A stretch of 64,000 nt of DNA. Origin: Acinetobacter corruptisaponis (GTDB lineage Bacteria > Pseudomonadota > Gammaproteobacteria > Pseudomonadales > Moraxellaceae). Position numbers and translations under genes: made by a program. The notes beneath the pieces are model-generated. The model saw only the letters and a program-made list of their open reading frames with translations, was not told the DNA's origin and ran no database searches. Of this stretch, positions 33,830-44,082 are shown in pieces (position 1 is the first letter of the stretch; the number at the start of each line of letters is the position of its first letter). The stretch spans positions 3,529,962-3,593,961 of the forward strand of contig NZ_CP125669.1 of NCBI RefSeq assembly GCF_030053775.1. Direction: 5' to 3'.

Positions 33830-36454
33830 ATGGAACGGTATACGCCCCTTTTTCGTCTTTCATATCTGGCGGCTTTGGTCAGTGGTATTTTATTGCAGAC
33901 AGTACAGGCACAGGTGATGGCATCTGTTTCTGAAGACACAACTGATAGGGAAGTGAAAACGGATCACAGTACGAAGCAACAGGAAGAGTATGCTTTTGAT
34001 CCCAACCTGTTTAAGGGGAGTGGTTTAACACCCAGTATGATTGAACGTTTTAATCATGCTGATCAGGTTGAGGCAGGAATGTATAAAGTTGATATCTATA
34101 TCAACGGATGTTTTTTTGAACGCGGCAATATCAGGTTTGAAAAAGATGAACAGAACAAACAAGGTGCTGTTGCTTGCCTAAATGCTGATTTAATTGAGCG
34201 AGCAGGTATTTTAGGGGATATGGATTATCGGCAGCAGCATAAGGAAAATGCCCAGGTTCAGTTAGCACAATGTTTAACACTGGCACAAGTCGCAACTGGA
34301 AGTGTCAGCTCTTTTGATTTTTCAAACTTGCGCCTGGATTTAACCGTACCACAAAGTTTAATGAAAAATTTACCCCGTGGTTATGTCAATCCCTCGGAAC
34401 TGGACGTAGGTACCAGCATTGGTTTTATTAACTATATGGGGAACTATTACTACACAGAGAGCCGTTTAGGTAATCATCTCAATAATGAATCCGCATTTCT
34501 GAGTTTAAATGGTGGGATCAATATTGGAAAATGGCAGTATCGCCAGCAGTCCAATCTATCGATGAATGATGACCATGAAACCACATGGCAGAATATCCGT
34601 AGTTATGTCCAGCGCCCGATTGAGCAGCTACAGTCACAACTCACCCTGGGGCAGTTATATACCTCAGGCAGATTTTTTTCAGGGTTGGCATTTAAAGGAT
34701 TAAATTTGGCAACAGATGAGCGTATGCGTCCAGAATCATTGCGTGGTTATGCGCCTGTGATTCGGGGAACAGCACAAAGTAATGCTAAAGTTTCAGTTCA
34801 GCAAAATGGTCGGGATATTTATCAGATCACTGTTGCGCCAGGACCGTTTGAAATTACTGATCTTTATCCGACCAACTACAATGGCAACTTGACGGTTGTG
34901 GTGACTGAGGCGGATGGTTCAACCCATTCCACTGAAATTCCCTATGCTGCCGTTCCAACATCATTACGTGAGGGGATTTCCAACTACAGTTTTTCGGCTG
35001 GAAAAACTGACCAGAACATGGGTTTGAATAGTTATTTTGCCGACCTAAATTATGAATATGGTGTGAATAACCTGATTACCCTCAATAGTGGATTGCGAAT
35101 TGCGGATGATTATCAGGCAATGGCTTTGGGCAATGTATTGGGTGGACGTTATGGTGCAATTGGTTCAAATATTACCTATTCCAGAGCGAAACTCCCCACA
35201 GACAATAATGACTATGTTGATGGCTGGATGGCTGACTTAACCTATAGCAAGACTTTGACACCCACTCAGACCACCTTTTCATTGGCAAGTTACCGTTACT
35301 CAACCAGTGGCTATCGGGACTTAAATGATGTTTTGGGAATCAGGCAGGCTTGGCAGGATGGTGTGGTTTATACATCCTCTACCTATTTGCAGCGTTCGCG
35401 TTTTCAGGTCAGCATGAGCCAACCATTGGGGCGCTTTGGTTCCTTTTATGTGACAGGCTCAACCCAGGACTATCGGGATGGACGTGATCGGGATACCTCT
35501 TTACAGTTGGGCTATAACAAGAACTTTGGCATTTTGAGTATGAACCTGACCTATACCCGTCAGAAAATCCATACCCTTAATAATGGCGTACTTAAGGAAG
35601 AACGTTTTGACAACTTTGGTGGCTTATCTATCAATATGCCTTTAGGCCGTTCCCGCAATGTCATGACACCAAATCTCAATGCCAATTATAACCGTAGCAA
35701 TGATATGGATAATTATCAGGTGGGTGTCAGTGGGGCGTTGGATCAGGACTATAGTTTAAGCTACAACGTGGGCATGAATGGCATGGGGAATGATCAGCAA
35801 ACCTACAATGCGGGCTTATACAAACGTTTCTCTAATATTCAGCTTGGACTAAATACAGCCTATAGTGATCAATACTGGCAAGGCTCAGTCAATGCCAGCG
35901 GTGCGATGGCAGTTCACTCGGGCGGCATCACACTCGGGCAATATGTGGGAGACACCTTTGCCCTGATTGAGGCAAAGGATGCCACAGGTGCAAAAATTGT
36001 CAGTGCGCCAACCAGCAAAATTGACCGTTTTGGCTATGCGCTTTTACCAAGTGTCAGTCCATATCGTTACAACACGATTGCACTTGACCCGCAGGGCATG
36101 TCTGGTGATGTAGAGTTGGAAGGGGGTGAACAACGGATCGCCCCTTATGCAGGTGCAGCGGTTAAGGTTAAATTTAAAACCCGTCGTGGTTATAGTGTAC
36201 TCATTCAAAGTAGACTTGCAGATGGAAAAATCATTCCAATGGGAGCCGATGTCCTGAAAGATACAGGCGAGGTGATTGGAATGGTGGGTCAAAACGGACA
36301 GGTGTATGTACGTGTAGAACAGCAGCAGGGTCAACTGACTTTACGTTGGGGGAATGATGCTGGACAAAGCTGTAAGCTTCCATACCAGCTTGACTCCCAG
36401 CAACTGGGCCAGGCACTGATTAAGTTACAGGCAACGTGTACAGTTGGAGAATAA
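33830..36454 (+). CDS. Outer-membrane fimbrial usher
   Basis: An 874-residue usher. A signal peptide and a Glu/Asp/Lys-rich linker precede the N-terminal subunit-binding domain (FDPNLFKGSG..., VDIYINGCFFERGNIRF), then the 24-strand translocation barrel with plug, and C-terminal domains ending in a disulfide-bearing segment (SCKLPYQ, ATCTV). Length and pattern fit PapC/FimD. It secretes and assembles subunits at the outer membrane. It is followed by the adhesin gene with a 2-base gap. Confidence 0.94.
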   Translation: MERYTPLFRLSYLAALVSGILLQTVQAQVMASVSEDTTDREVKTDHSTKQQEEYAFDPNLFKGSGLTPSMIERFNHADQVEAGMYKVDIYINGCFFERGNIRFEKDEQNKQGAVACLNADLIERAGILGDMDYRQQHKENAQVQLAQCLTLAQVATGSVSSFDFSNLRLDLTVPQSLMKNLPRGYVNPSELDVGTSIGFINYMGNYYYTESRLGNHLNNESAFLSLNGGINIGKWQYRQQSNLSMNDDHETTWQNIRSYVQRPIEQLQSQLTLGQLYTSGRFFSGLAFKGLNLATDERMRPESLRGYAPVIRGTAQSNAKVSVQQNGRDIYQITVAPGPFEITDLYPTNYNGNLTVVVTEADGSTHSTEIPYAAVPTSLREGISNYSFSAGKTDQNMGLNSYFADLNYEYGVNNLITLNSGLRIADDYQAMALGNVLGGRYGAIGSNITYSRAKLPTDNNDYVDGWMADLTYSKTLTPTQTTFSLASYRYSTSGYRDLNDVLGIRQAWQDGVVYTSSTYLQRSRFQVSMSQPLGRFGSFYVTGSTQDYRDGRDRDTSLQLGYNKNFGILSMNLTYTRQKIHTLNNGVLKEERFDNFGGLSINMPLGRSRNVMTPNLNANYNRSNDMDNYQVGVSGALDQDYSLSYNVGMNGMGNDQQTYNAGLYKRFSNIQLGLNTAYSDQYWQGSVNASGAMAVHSGGITLGQYVGDTFALIEAKDATGAKIVSAPTSKIDRFGYALLPSVSPYRYNTIALDPQGMSGDVELEGGEQRIAPYAGAAVKVKFKTRRGYSVLIQSRLADGKIIPMGADVLKDTGEVIGMVGQNGQVYVRVEQQQGQLTLRWGNDAGQSCKLPYQLDSQQLGQALIKLQATCTVGE

Positions 36455-36456
36455 CA

Positions 36457-38046
36457 ATGAAAAAAATAGACATTTTAAAACTGATCACGTTGGCAATATG
36501 CTGCTGTAGTGGGAAACAGGTATGGGCAGCTTGCCAACAGGTAGATTGGCAAACTGGCGTTTATTACACAGGTTTTTCAAACTCAAGGCCCATTACCCAA
36601 ACAGAAGATGGCCATGCCGCCAAGATTCGGGTGGGTAATATTCATCTTATGGATATTGCCATCCAGCCTATAGGCAGTGTTCTGGCTCAGGCCTCTGTAC
36701 CACCTACAGAATATAAAATCCGTAATGCCAATGAAAATAGCCTGCTCTGGGCATGTACTCCTGGAACGGATATGGCAAAAATTCGTTTTTTGACTTCAGT
36801 GAATGGGGATGATCGGGTCGGTGGTTTTTTTCCTGTCAATCCCAGTGATGCTGGTGGGCAGACTAACGTATTTTATACATGGTTTGCTGGTGTAGGGATT
36901 CGCCAGGTGATGAATGGGGTGACTTTAGCACCGCAATGGACTGAGCTGCCTATACAGTATGAAACGGGAACGGGTGGAACGAGCGCTGGAAAAGACGTTT
37001 GTCAAAATGGTTGGCATTGTATCCGTTTAAAACATCTACCCATTTTACAGTTTGAATTGGTTCGGGTGGCTGGTTTGCCGCCTTATAGCACCAGCACAGG
37101 TGGAACACATAACAAGTGGTGTACAGACCAGACGCCAACTTCTGGTGTAACGGGGGATTTAAGGGATTTAGGCCAGTCAGGTAATTATAACTGTGCGCAA
37201 CCCTCATCCTACATTACCTTGGGCCATACAGGCTCGGCACATACGGGAGGCTCTGACAGTGGTGACGATCTGGTGAGTTTTCCACATGATACTGTGGGTG
37301 TGACCCATGGTTATGATGGTTCAACATATCGTTTCTGGGGCGCGGATAATGGTTTTGGCTATACCTTATATAATGCGGCCTACCTGATTAATGACAGTGT
37401 CGCCTGCAAATTAAAGACAGTAACACCAACCATTGACTTTAATGCCACCACTACCGCTGCTTTAAATAGTGGAAATATTGTCAGTCGAAGTTTTGCTGTG
37501 GATGTCGACTGTCATGATGGCGTGCTTTCAGGCAGTAAATCAGGAACAGCTTCAGGAAAAATTGCGATAGGTATACAACCCTCACAACAGGCTTATAATG
37601 CAGCGAAGAATTATTCGGCTGTCTCGTTGGTAAATGGTAATAATGGAGTGGTGGCATTACTGGACAATAGTTATGGTGCCACAGGTGTTGCTCAAAATGT
37701 GGGTATCTATATTAAATATCAGGGTGCAGGCAGTTACCTGACATTGCTTGGGCAACCAGGCGCAACTGGAACATTGCTTCAAACTACACGAGATGTCTAT
37801 AACTCGACTTGTGGGCCGTCAAATAATCAAGTGTGTTACCCAGCTGTCACCTATCCACAGGGGAATACAGCAGGTTGGTATCCAGTCTTGAATCCTGGTT
37901 ACTTTAGCAATATTGGTACGCCTTTGACTGGATATACAACTTACCGCACAAATTATATGGCTGACCTTAAACGTATTACAGGCGCGCCTCCAGTCACTGC
38001 TGGAACGATCAACTCAACAGCATATGTGGTTGTTAAAATCCAATGA
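36457..38046 (+). CDS. Two-domain fimbrial tip adhesin
   Basis: A 529-residue exported protein, signal peptide ending KQVWA, with about a dozen cysteines. The first ~320 residues form a large variable receptor-binding part rich in Gly, Thr and Tyr; the final ~170 residues resemble a pilin domain (VACKLKTVTPTIDFNATTTAALNSG and the C-terminal strand TINSTAYVVVKIQ), as required for docking on the fibre tip. GGAGA before the ATG at 36457 supports this start over a GTG at 36436 within the usher. The receptor is unknown. Its stop overlaps the next chaperone gene (ATGA). Confidence 0.83.
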   Translation: MKKIDILKLITLAICCCSGKQVWAACQQVDWQTGVYYTGFSNSRPITQTEDGHAAKIRVGNIHLMDIAIQPIGSVLAQASVPPTEYKIRNANENSLLWACTPGTDMAKIRFLTSVNGDDRVGGFFPVNPSDAGGQTNVFYTWFAGVGIRQVMNGVTLAPQWTELPIQYETGTGGTSAGKDVCQNGWHCIRLKHLPILQFELVRVAGLPPYSTSTGGTHNKWCTDQTPTSGVTGDLRDLGQSGNYNCAQPSSYITLGHTGSAHTGGSDSGDDLVSFPHDTVGVTHGYDGSTYRFWGADNGFGYTLYNAAYLINDSVACKLKTVTPTIDFNATTTAALNSGNIVSRSFAVDVDCHDGVLSGSKSGTASGKIAIGIQPSQQAYNAAKNYSAVSLVNGNNGVVALLDNSYGATGVAQNVGIYIKYQGAGSYLTLLGQPGATGTLLQTTRDVYNSTCGPSNNQVCYPAVTYPQGNTAGWYPVLNPGYFSNIGTPLTGYTTYRTNYMADLKRITGAPPVTAGTINSTAYVVVKIQ

Positions 38047-38813
38047 AATGGTTGAATCTTATTATTCCGCCACTACTTGTGCTATTTCAAAGTGGTATGT
38101 GCCATGCAGGATTTGCAACCTCATCAAGTCGTATCATCTACATTGAGGGAGAACGGGAACGTTCCCTCATTCTGTCGAATATCAATGATTATCCAATTAT
38201 TGCCCAAACCTGGGTGGATGATGGGCAGGGTAATCCTGATCAGGCAAATGCTCCGTTTGTTGTGCTTCCAGCAGTATTTAAAATGCAGACCAAAGCCATT
38301 CAAGCCTTACGTATTGTACAAAATGGCAGCACCATGCCACAGGACCGAGAAACTGTTTTCTGGTTAAATCTATATGAAATTCCAGGCAAAACCAAAGAGC
38401 AGATAAAGCCTCTAGAACCCAACCAGGCTCGTCTGGACTTGGCAATGAATACTCAGCTCAAGGTATTTTATCGACCTAAAAGCCTCCCTAAGATGGAATT
38501 AAGGCAAATTGCTGAACAACTGCGTTTTTCCTTGCAGCAGCAACAAGGGCAATGGCTTTTAACCTGCCAGAATCCAACACCCTACAATGTCTCATTTGCA
38601 GGTCTTACAGTTGTACAGGCAGAGCAGGGTGTTCAGGTTCCGCAGGATATGGATATGATGACGAAAGCATTAAGCCAACGGGCTTATTTATTACCCAGTG
38701 ATTTTAATATTATTCAACCTGATAGAATAATATTTTCCTTAATAGCTGACGATGGCAAAACTTACCAAGGTGAATTTGATTATAAACTAGGTGAAATAAA
38801 ACTGGAGTTTTAG
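38043..38813 (+). CDS. Second fimbrial periplasmic chaperone
   Basis: A 256-residue PapD-like chaperone with signal peptide to about residue 21, SSRIIYIEGERERSLILSN at the start of domain one and the G1 strand ending KVFYRPKSL. Only distantly similar to the first chaperone of the operon, it may serve a different subunit, most simply the adhesin, whose gene it overlaps by four bases. A convergent AraC-type gene ends 7 bases away. Confidence 0.9.
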   Translation: MKWLNLIIPPLLVLFQSGMCHAGFATSSSRIIYIEGERERSLILSNINDYPIIAQTWVDDGQGNPDQANAPFVVLPAVFKMQTKAIQALRIVQNGSTMPQDRETVFWLNLYEIPGKTKEQIKPLEPNQARLDLAMNTQLKVFYRPKSLPKMELRQIAEQLRFSLQQQQGQWLLTCQNPTPYNVSFAGLTVVQAEQGVQVPQDMDMMTKALSQRAYLLPSDFNIIQPDRIIFSLIADDGKTYQGEFDYKLGEIKLEF

Positions 38814-38820
38814 CTACATT

Positions 38821-39834
38821 TTATAAAGGAAAATATCTATTATTGTCGTTTCTCCATTTTAAAGGTGTTTCTCCTGACCAAGTTTTAAATGCCCGCTGAA
38901 AAACACTTTGTTCTGAATAACCGAGTAAATCAGAAATTTCATTAATACTTAGTTTAATATTGCTTAGATATTTCTTGGCCAGATCATATCTAACATCATT
39001 AAGAATATCATTAAATGTATAACCATATTCGTGAAGTGATTCTCTTAAGTTCTTAATACTTAAACCCATCTGTTCAGCAATAATATCAATGTTTATTTTC
39101 TTGTTTTTTAAACTGCTAATAATACAGATTCTTATTTTTTGTTCGAACTGGTTGTAGGATGAAAGTTTATTTAATAGAGAATCTGCCTGTTTTTGTAATA
39201 ATTTATGTAAAAATGGATCAGTTTTAGGGAGTGAAATATTTTTAACCTCAGTAACGGAAAAACATACGGAGGTGACGGCTGCGTTAAAATAAACAGGGCA
39301 CTTAAAAAAATCATTATATTTTGATATGTTATCTGGTTTTTCGTAAATAAAGTGTACACTTTTGAGCGGAAGTTCTTGTGGGGTGATGGCATGCCGAACA
39401 ATATTGATGAGCAGGGAGATTGCATTTTCATCAACTAACAATCCTGGTCTTGCAATATAATCACCCCAGCTAAACTCGATCTCATTGTCTTCTATTTGAA
39501 AGTGCATAAAGTTAAAATCATAAGCTAAACGTCCATAATGAATAAACTCTGGTACAGCTTCAAATAATGTTGGTTTGGTAAAGGATAGATAAGAAACAAT
39601 CCCTGCATAAGGAGGTTGAATAAAGTTGGCAATCTCTAAACCCAGGGCAGGAATATTGGTTTGTAACTTAATTTTCTCTAGAATATAACACCAAACATTA
39701 AATGGAATCCGTTCATCCATTTCATATAAAAAACATTCATTTGGTACTTGAAGATTATGGGCTTTACAGAAGTCAATTATCATTAGTGCTAAGGAGGCAC
39801 ATACAGAGCCCTGATTTAATTTGTTTTCAAACAT
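38821..39834 (-). CDS. AraC-family transcriptional regulator
   Basis: A 337-residue regulator with an N-terminal Arabinose_bd-type effector domain (FIQPPYAGIVSYLSFTKPTLFEA) and a C-terminal double helix-turn-helix (IIAEQMGLSIKNLRESLHEYGYTF and ISDLLGYSEQSVFQRAFKTWSGETP). A perfect AAGGAGG precedes the ATG. It is AT-rich compared with its neighbours. It converges on the fimbrial operon, so it could regulate fimbriae from a distance, but no site was found. Related OruR-type proteins control amino-acid catabolism. Confidence 0.88.
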   Translation of the reverse strand: MFENKLNQGSVCASLALMIIDFCKAHNLQVPNECFLYEMDERIPFNVWCYILEKIKLQTNIPALGLEIANFIQPPYAGIVSYLSFTKPTLFEAVPEFIHYGRLAYDFNFMHFQIEDNEIEFSWGDYIARPGLLVDENAISLLINIVRHAITPQELPLKSVHFIYEKPDNISKYNDFFKCPVYFNAAVTSVCFSVTEVKNISLPKTDPFLHKLLQKQADSLLNKLSSYNQFEQKIRICIISSLKNKKINIDIIAEQMGLSIKNLRESLHEYGYTFNDILNDVRYDLAKKYLSNIKLSINEISDLLGYSEQSVFQRAFKTWSGETPLKWRNDNNRYFPL

Positions 39835-40139
39835 TTATTGCCTCCTTGCAATCTTATAATTGTTATTTTATACGAAAAACATGAATTAATTAACACTAAT
39901 AAAACATATCTCTACTGAACTTGAAATATTTTTTTAATTATTTTTTAAGATATCTTTTATAAAAAGTAATGTAGTGTAAATGTGAGCAGACTTGTCTCCA
40001 TAATTTATCCATATTTTGTCATTCTATTTCGTTGTATGCCTTGAAAATATAAACATATTTTTACGAAAAGAATGCTGGGGTTATGATAAAAACATAATCT
40101 TGAATTTTATTTGATCATCAGTGTGTAGGTTCTTGCTTC
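39835..40139. other. Intergenic region between the AraC gene and the HtrA gene
   Basis: These 305 bases are AT-rich and hold divergent promoters for the flanking genes. I see no gene, hairpin or recognisable operator. TATGATAAAAAC near 40082 is the best -10-like stretch for the plus-strand gene. Confidence 0.4.
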
Positions 40140-41516
40140 ATGAAAAGTCGCTATTTACAACAAGGAATGTATGCTGCGGTATTTACGGTGGCAGCTGCTC
40201 AAGTCAATGCTGCATCGCCAGTAGATTTTTCTAGTCTCGTTGAGCAGGTTAGCCCTGCTGTGGTGAGTGTCAATGTTGTGAAGAAAATGACTCAGGAAGA
40301 GTTGTTGCAGCAACAGGTTCCCGAAATTCTACGTCGTTTTTTTGGTAATCAGGTGATTGTTCCCCAACAGCAGGGACCACAGGAAAAAACAGCTTATGGT
40401 AGCGCATTCTTTATCAGTAAGGATGGCTATCTATTAACCAACCGTCATGTGATTGACGATGCGTCACGTATTACCATTACCTTAAATGACCGCCGCGAGC
40501 TTGATGCAACCCTGGTTGGAAGTGATGAGCGCACTGATATTGCCTTGTTAAAAGTGAATGGCGCGAGTTTCCCTGAATTGAGAATTGGTGATTCAAATCA
40601 GCTAAAAGTGGGTGAACCTGTGTTGGCAATAGGTTCTCCTTTTGGCTTTGATTATTCAGCATCGGCAGGTATTGTTAGTGCCAAATCACGTAATATGAGT
40701 GGTGAAACATCAGTTCCATTTATTCAGACTGATGCAGCCTTAAACCCAGGTAACTCTGGTGGACCATTGTTTAACCAGCGTGGTGAGGTAGTGGGTGTAA
40801 ACTCGCGTATCTTTAGTGGTACGGGTGGTTATATGGGCTTGTCATTCTCTATCCCAATTGATGTAGCGATGGATGTTGTGCAGCAGTTGAAAACCAATGG
40901 CAAGGTAACGCGTTCTTATTTGGGGGTGATGTTGCAGGATATTGACCGCAACTTGGCCGATGCCTATAAACTGCCAAAACCAGAAGGTTCATTAATTAAT
41001 CAGGTTTCACCAAAATCTCCTGCCGAAAAAGCAGGCCTAAAACCAGGTGATGTCATTTTAAAACTAGATGGCAACAGCATTAGCCGTACCAGCGACCTGA
41101 TTTATCGCTTAAACCGTATTGCGCCAAATCAAACTATCCAGCTAGAAGTTCTGAGAGATGACAAGCTCCGTACCATTGCTGCGACTTTAAGTGTGGCGCC
41201 AGATGATACACCTGCGGCTGAGGATAAAGACAATCCAACCAATGGCTTGGGTATGAATATCCGAGACCTAACGGAAGCTGAACAAAGCCGTTTAAATGTT
41301 AATGGTGGTACTCTGGTCCGAGAAGTGAAGCGCGGTGGTTTAGCCTCATTGTCGAATCTGGTTGCGGGGGATGTGATTGTACAAGTCAACAGCACACCTG
41401 TTGCGAATAGTCAGGCATTTGCCAAGGCAATTGCAGCATTGCCCAAAAATAGTGTGGCCCGTATTGTGATTCTCCGTCAGGGGCAACGTGCAATTGTTGG
41501 TTTACGTCTTCAGTAA
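40140..41516 (+). CDS. Periplasmic serine endoprotease, Do/MucD type
   Basis: A 458-residue HtrA protease: signal peptide to about 25, trypsin-like domain with catalytic H103, D133 and S206 (NPGNSGGPLF), and two PDZ domains (residues about 255-345 and 365-455). It degrades or refolds damaged periplasmic proteins. The two PDZ domains distinguish it from the DegS-like membrane protease encoded at 54.0-55.2 kb. A good terminator follows, so it is transcribed alone. Confidence 0.93.
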   Translation: MKSRYLQQGMYAAVFTVAAAQVNAASPVDFSSLVEQVSPAVVSVNVVKKMTQEELLQQQVPEILRRFFGNQVIVPQQQGPQEKTAYGSAFFISKDGYLLTNRHVIDDASRITITLNDRRELDATLVGSDERTDIALLKVNGASFPELRIGDSNQLKVGEPVLAIGSPFGFDYSASAGIVSAKSRNMSGETSVPFIQTDAALNPGNSGGPLFNQRGEVVGVNSRIFSGTGGYMGLSFSIPIDVAMDVVQQLKTNGKVTRSYLGVMLQDIDRNLADAYKLPKPEGSLINQVSPKSPAEKAGLKPGDVILKLDGNSISRTSDLIYRLNRIAPNQTIQLEVLRDDKLRTIAATLSVAPDDTPAAEDKDNPTNGLGMNIRDLTEAEQSRLNVNGGTLVREVKRGGLASLSNLVAGDVIVQVNSTPVANSQAFAKAIAALPKNSVARIVILRQGQRAIVGLRLQ

Positions 41517-41531
41517 TTCATCTTGATTTTT

Positions 41532-41558
41532 AAAACCACTCCTCATTGGAGTGGTTTT
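41532..41558 (+). terminator. Rho-independent terminator of the HtrA gene
   Basis: Arms AAAACCACTCC and GGAGTGGTTTT pair perfectly over 11 bp around TCATT, followed by TATTTTG. Confidence 0.85.
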
Positions 41559-41627
41559 TATTTTGTAATGACGATGTGTTTAGACTAGTGTATGCAACGA
41601 AACTTTGACTAATGAAATATCAGGACA

Positions 41628-42086
41628 ATGAGTACCATTTTTGATTTAAAAATACAGGTTCAGCCCGCACATATTGATGTACTTGGGCATGTCAACAATG
41701 TGATTTATATCCAGTGGATGCAAGATGTTGCTGAGGCGCATATCGAAACATTGGGTTTAGGGCTGGCACAATATCTGCAACTCAAGCATGCGATGGTCGC
41801 GGTTGAACACCATGTGCAATATCGTAGGGCTGCACTTGAGGGGGAGGAAGTCATCTTAAGGACGTGGCTTGATGATATTAATGCATTATATTCTTTTCGC
41901 CAGTATGCATTTTACCGTCCCAAGGACCAAAGTATCCTGTTTGTTGGCAACACTAAATGGGCCTGTATTGAAATTGCCACAGGCCGTCCCAAACGCATGT
42001 CACCAAGTTTTACCCATGCCTACCAGCCCATTTCAGCCGATATAGATCCGATGGATTTTTCAATTTCCTATGCTGTTATAGAGTGA
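41628..42086 (+). CDS. Acyl-CoA thioesterase, hotdog fold
   Basis: A 152-residue 4-hydroxybenzoyl-CoA thioesterase-type protein. The catalytic aspartate is D17 in HIDVLGHVNNVIYIQW, the signature of YbgC/FcbC-like members. It hydrolyses short or medium acyl-CoA or acyl-ACP thioesters; the substrate is not defined. It stands alone between a terminator and lepA. Confidence 0.88.
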   Translation: MSTIFDLKIQVQPAHIDVLGHVNNVIYIQWMQDVAEAHIETLGLGLAQYLQLKHAMVAVEHHVQYRRAALEGEEVILRTWLDDINALYSFRQYAFYRPKDQSILFVGNTKWACIEIATGRPKRMSPSFTHAYQPISADIDPMDFSISYAVIE

Positions 42087-42160
42087 ATCCAGGTGTTGCG
42101 TGAATCATGAAGCCTTTAAATGAAACTCATTATTTTGGATACTTTGAAAAGCTGTTCTGT

Positions 42161-42166
42161 TATAAT
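42161..42166 (+). promoter_or_regulatory. Candidate -10 box of the lepA operon
   Basis: A consensus TATAAT lies 78 bases upstream of the lepA start. TTGGAT at 42135 is the best -35-like element but the spacing of 20 bases is long, so only the -10 is marked. Confidence 0.45.
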
Positions 42167-42243
42167 CGGCAACAATTTTGTTAAACCGCTTTGGCCTATT
42201 GCTTTTTAAAAGTATCAGGCGTTCTATTTTCTCAAGGTAACCC

Positions 42244-44061
42244 ATGGCGCAAGCTAAAAAATCCGTAGATATCAAAAATATACGAAATTTCTCGATTATT
42301 GCTCACATTGACCACGGTAAGTCAACACTGGCTGACCGTTTCATTCAAATGTGTGGCGGCTTACAGGATCGTGAGATGCAGGCTCAGGTGCTGGACTCCA
42401 TGGAGCTTGAGCGTGAACGTGGGATTACCATTAAGGCTGCATCGGTCACATTGTACTATACGCATCCGAATGGTCAGGAATATCAACTCAACTTTATTGA
42501 CACCCCAGGACACGTTGACTTTTCTTATGAAGTGTCTCGTTCCTTGGCTGCATGTGAAGGTGCGTTGCTGGTCGTGGATGCGGCACAGGGGGTTGAGGCT
42601 CAATCTGTTGCAAACTGTTATACCGCAATTGAGCAAGGCTTGGAAGTATTGCCTATACTGAACAAGATTGACTTGCCTCAGGCTGAACCTGAACGTGTCA
42701 TCCATGAGATTGAGGAAATTATCGGGATTGAGGCAACAGATGCACCAACCTGTTCTGCAAAAACAGGTTTAGGGGTTGAGGGCGTTTTAGAGCGTCTGGT
42801 TGATGTGATTCCAGCACCAGAAGGTGACCGTGATGCGCCGTTGCAGGCGTTGATCATTGACTCATGGTTTGACAACTATTTGGGTGTTGTCTCGCTTGTC
42901 CGCATTAAACAGGGTCGTATCCGTAAGGGCGACAAGATGCTGGTCAAATCAACTGGCCAAACGCATCCAGTAACATCGGTAGGTGTGTTTAATCCAAAAC
43001 ATACTGAGACTGACTTGCTTGAGGCAGGTGAGGTTGGTTTTGTCATTGCGGGTATCAAGGATATTTTTGGTGCACCAGTGGGCGATACCATCACGCTCGC
43101 CTCTACGCCAGATGTTGCAATACTTCCAGGCTTTAAGAAAGTGAAGCCACAGGTGTATGCTGGGCTTTTCCCAATTGATGCCAGTGATTTCGAGCCATTC
43201 CGTGAGGCTCTGCAAAAACTCCAGATTAATGATTCAGCTTTATTCTTTGAACCAGAAAGCTCTGATGCTTTAGGTTTTGGTTTCCGTTGTGGCTTCCTGG
43301 GGATGCTGCATATGGAAATTGTGCAGGAACGTTTGGAACGTGAATATGATCTTGACCTGATTAGTTCTGCGCCAACAGTGATTTATGAGGCGCTCACCAA
43401 AAAAGGTGAAATTATCTATATCGACAGTCCATCGAAAATGCCAGATGGTTCGACAGTTGAAGATTTACGTGAGCCGATTGCAGAATGTCATATCCTTGTT
43501 CCACAGGAATATCTGGGTAATGTCATGACCTTGTGTATTGAGCGTCGTGGTGTGCAGAAAGACATGAAATTCCTGGGCAATCAGGTGTCCATCACCTTTG
43601 AGATTCCAATGGCTGAAGTGGTGATGGATTTCTTTGACAAATTGAAATCATGTTCTCGTGGTTTTGCCTCACTGGATTATAACTTTGTCCGTTTTGAGAG
43701 TTCATCTCTGGTTAAGGTTGACGTGTTAATTAATAGCGAAAAGGTGGATGCCCTAGCGATGATTTGTCACCGTCAGGATGCCCGCCATCGTGGTATTGCA
43801 CTGGTTGAGAAGATGAAAGACCTGATTCCCCGCCAAATGTATGATGTCGCGATTCAGGCAGCCATTGGTGCGCAAATCATTGCACGTTCTACCGTTAAAG
43901 CCATGCGTAAGAACGTCTTGGCAAAATGTTATGGCGGTGACGTGTCTCGTAAGAAGAAACTGCTTGCGAAACAGAAAGAAGGTAAGAAACGCATGAAACA
44001 GGTGGGAAGTGTCGAAATTCCACAGGAAGCGTTCTTGGCTGTATTAAAAGTTGATCGATAG
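42244..44061 (+). CDS. lepA: Elongation factor 4
   Basis: A 605-residue ribosome-binding GTPase. G1 is [10 protein letters not shown]3 DTPGH, G4 NKID, G5 SAKTG, followed by EF-G-like domains II, III and V and the LepA-specific C-terminal domain rich in Lys ([19 protein letters not shown]). It acts on stalled or mispositioned ribosomes and affects initiation. It heads the operon with lepB 21 bases downstream. Confidence 0.97.
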   Translation: MAQAKKSVDIKNIRNFSIIAHIDHGKSTLADRFIQMCGGLQDREMQAQVLDSMELERERGITIKAASVTLYYTHPNGQEYQLNFIDTPGHVDFSYEVSRSLAACEGALLVVDAAQGVEAQSVANCYTAIEQGLEVLPILNKIDLPQAEPERVIHEIEEIIGIEATDAPTCSAKTGLGVEGVLERLVDVIPAPEGDRDAPLQALIIDSWFDNYLGVVSLVRIKQGRIRKGDKMLVKSTGQTHPVTSVGVFNPKHTETDLLEAGEVGFVIAGIKDIFGAPVGDTITLASTPDVAILPGFKKVKPQVYAGLFPIDASDFEPFREALQKLQINDSALFFEPESSDALGFGFRCGFLGMLHMEIVQERLEREYDLDLISSAPTVIYEALTKKGEIIYIDSPSKMPDGSTVEDLREPIAECHILVPQEYLGNVMTLCIERRGVQKDMKFLGNQVSITFEIPMAEVVMDFFDKLKSCSRGFASLDYNFVRFESSSLVKVDVLINSEKVDALAMICHRQDARHRGIALVEKMKDLIPRQMYDVAIQAAIGAQIIARSTVKAMRKNVLAKCYGGDVSRKKKLLAKQKEGKKRMKQVGSVEIPQEAFLAVLKVDR

Positions 44062-44082
44062 AAAAAGTCTTAGGAATCGCTT

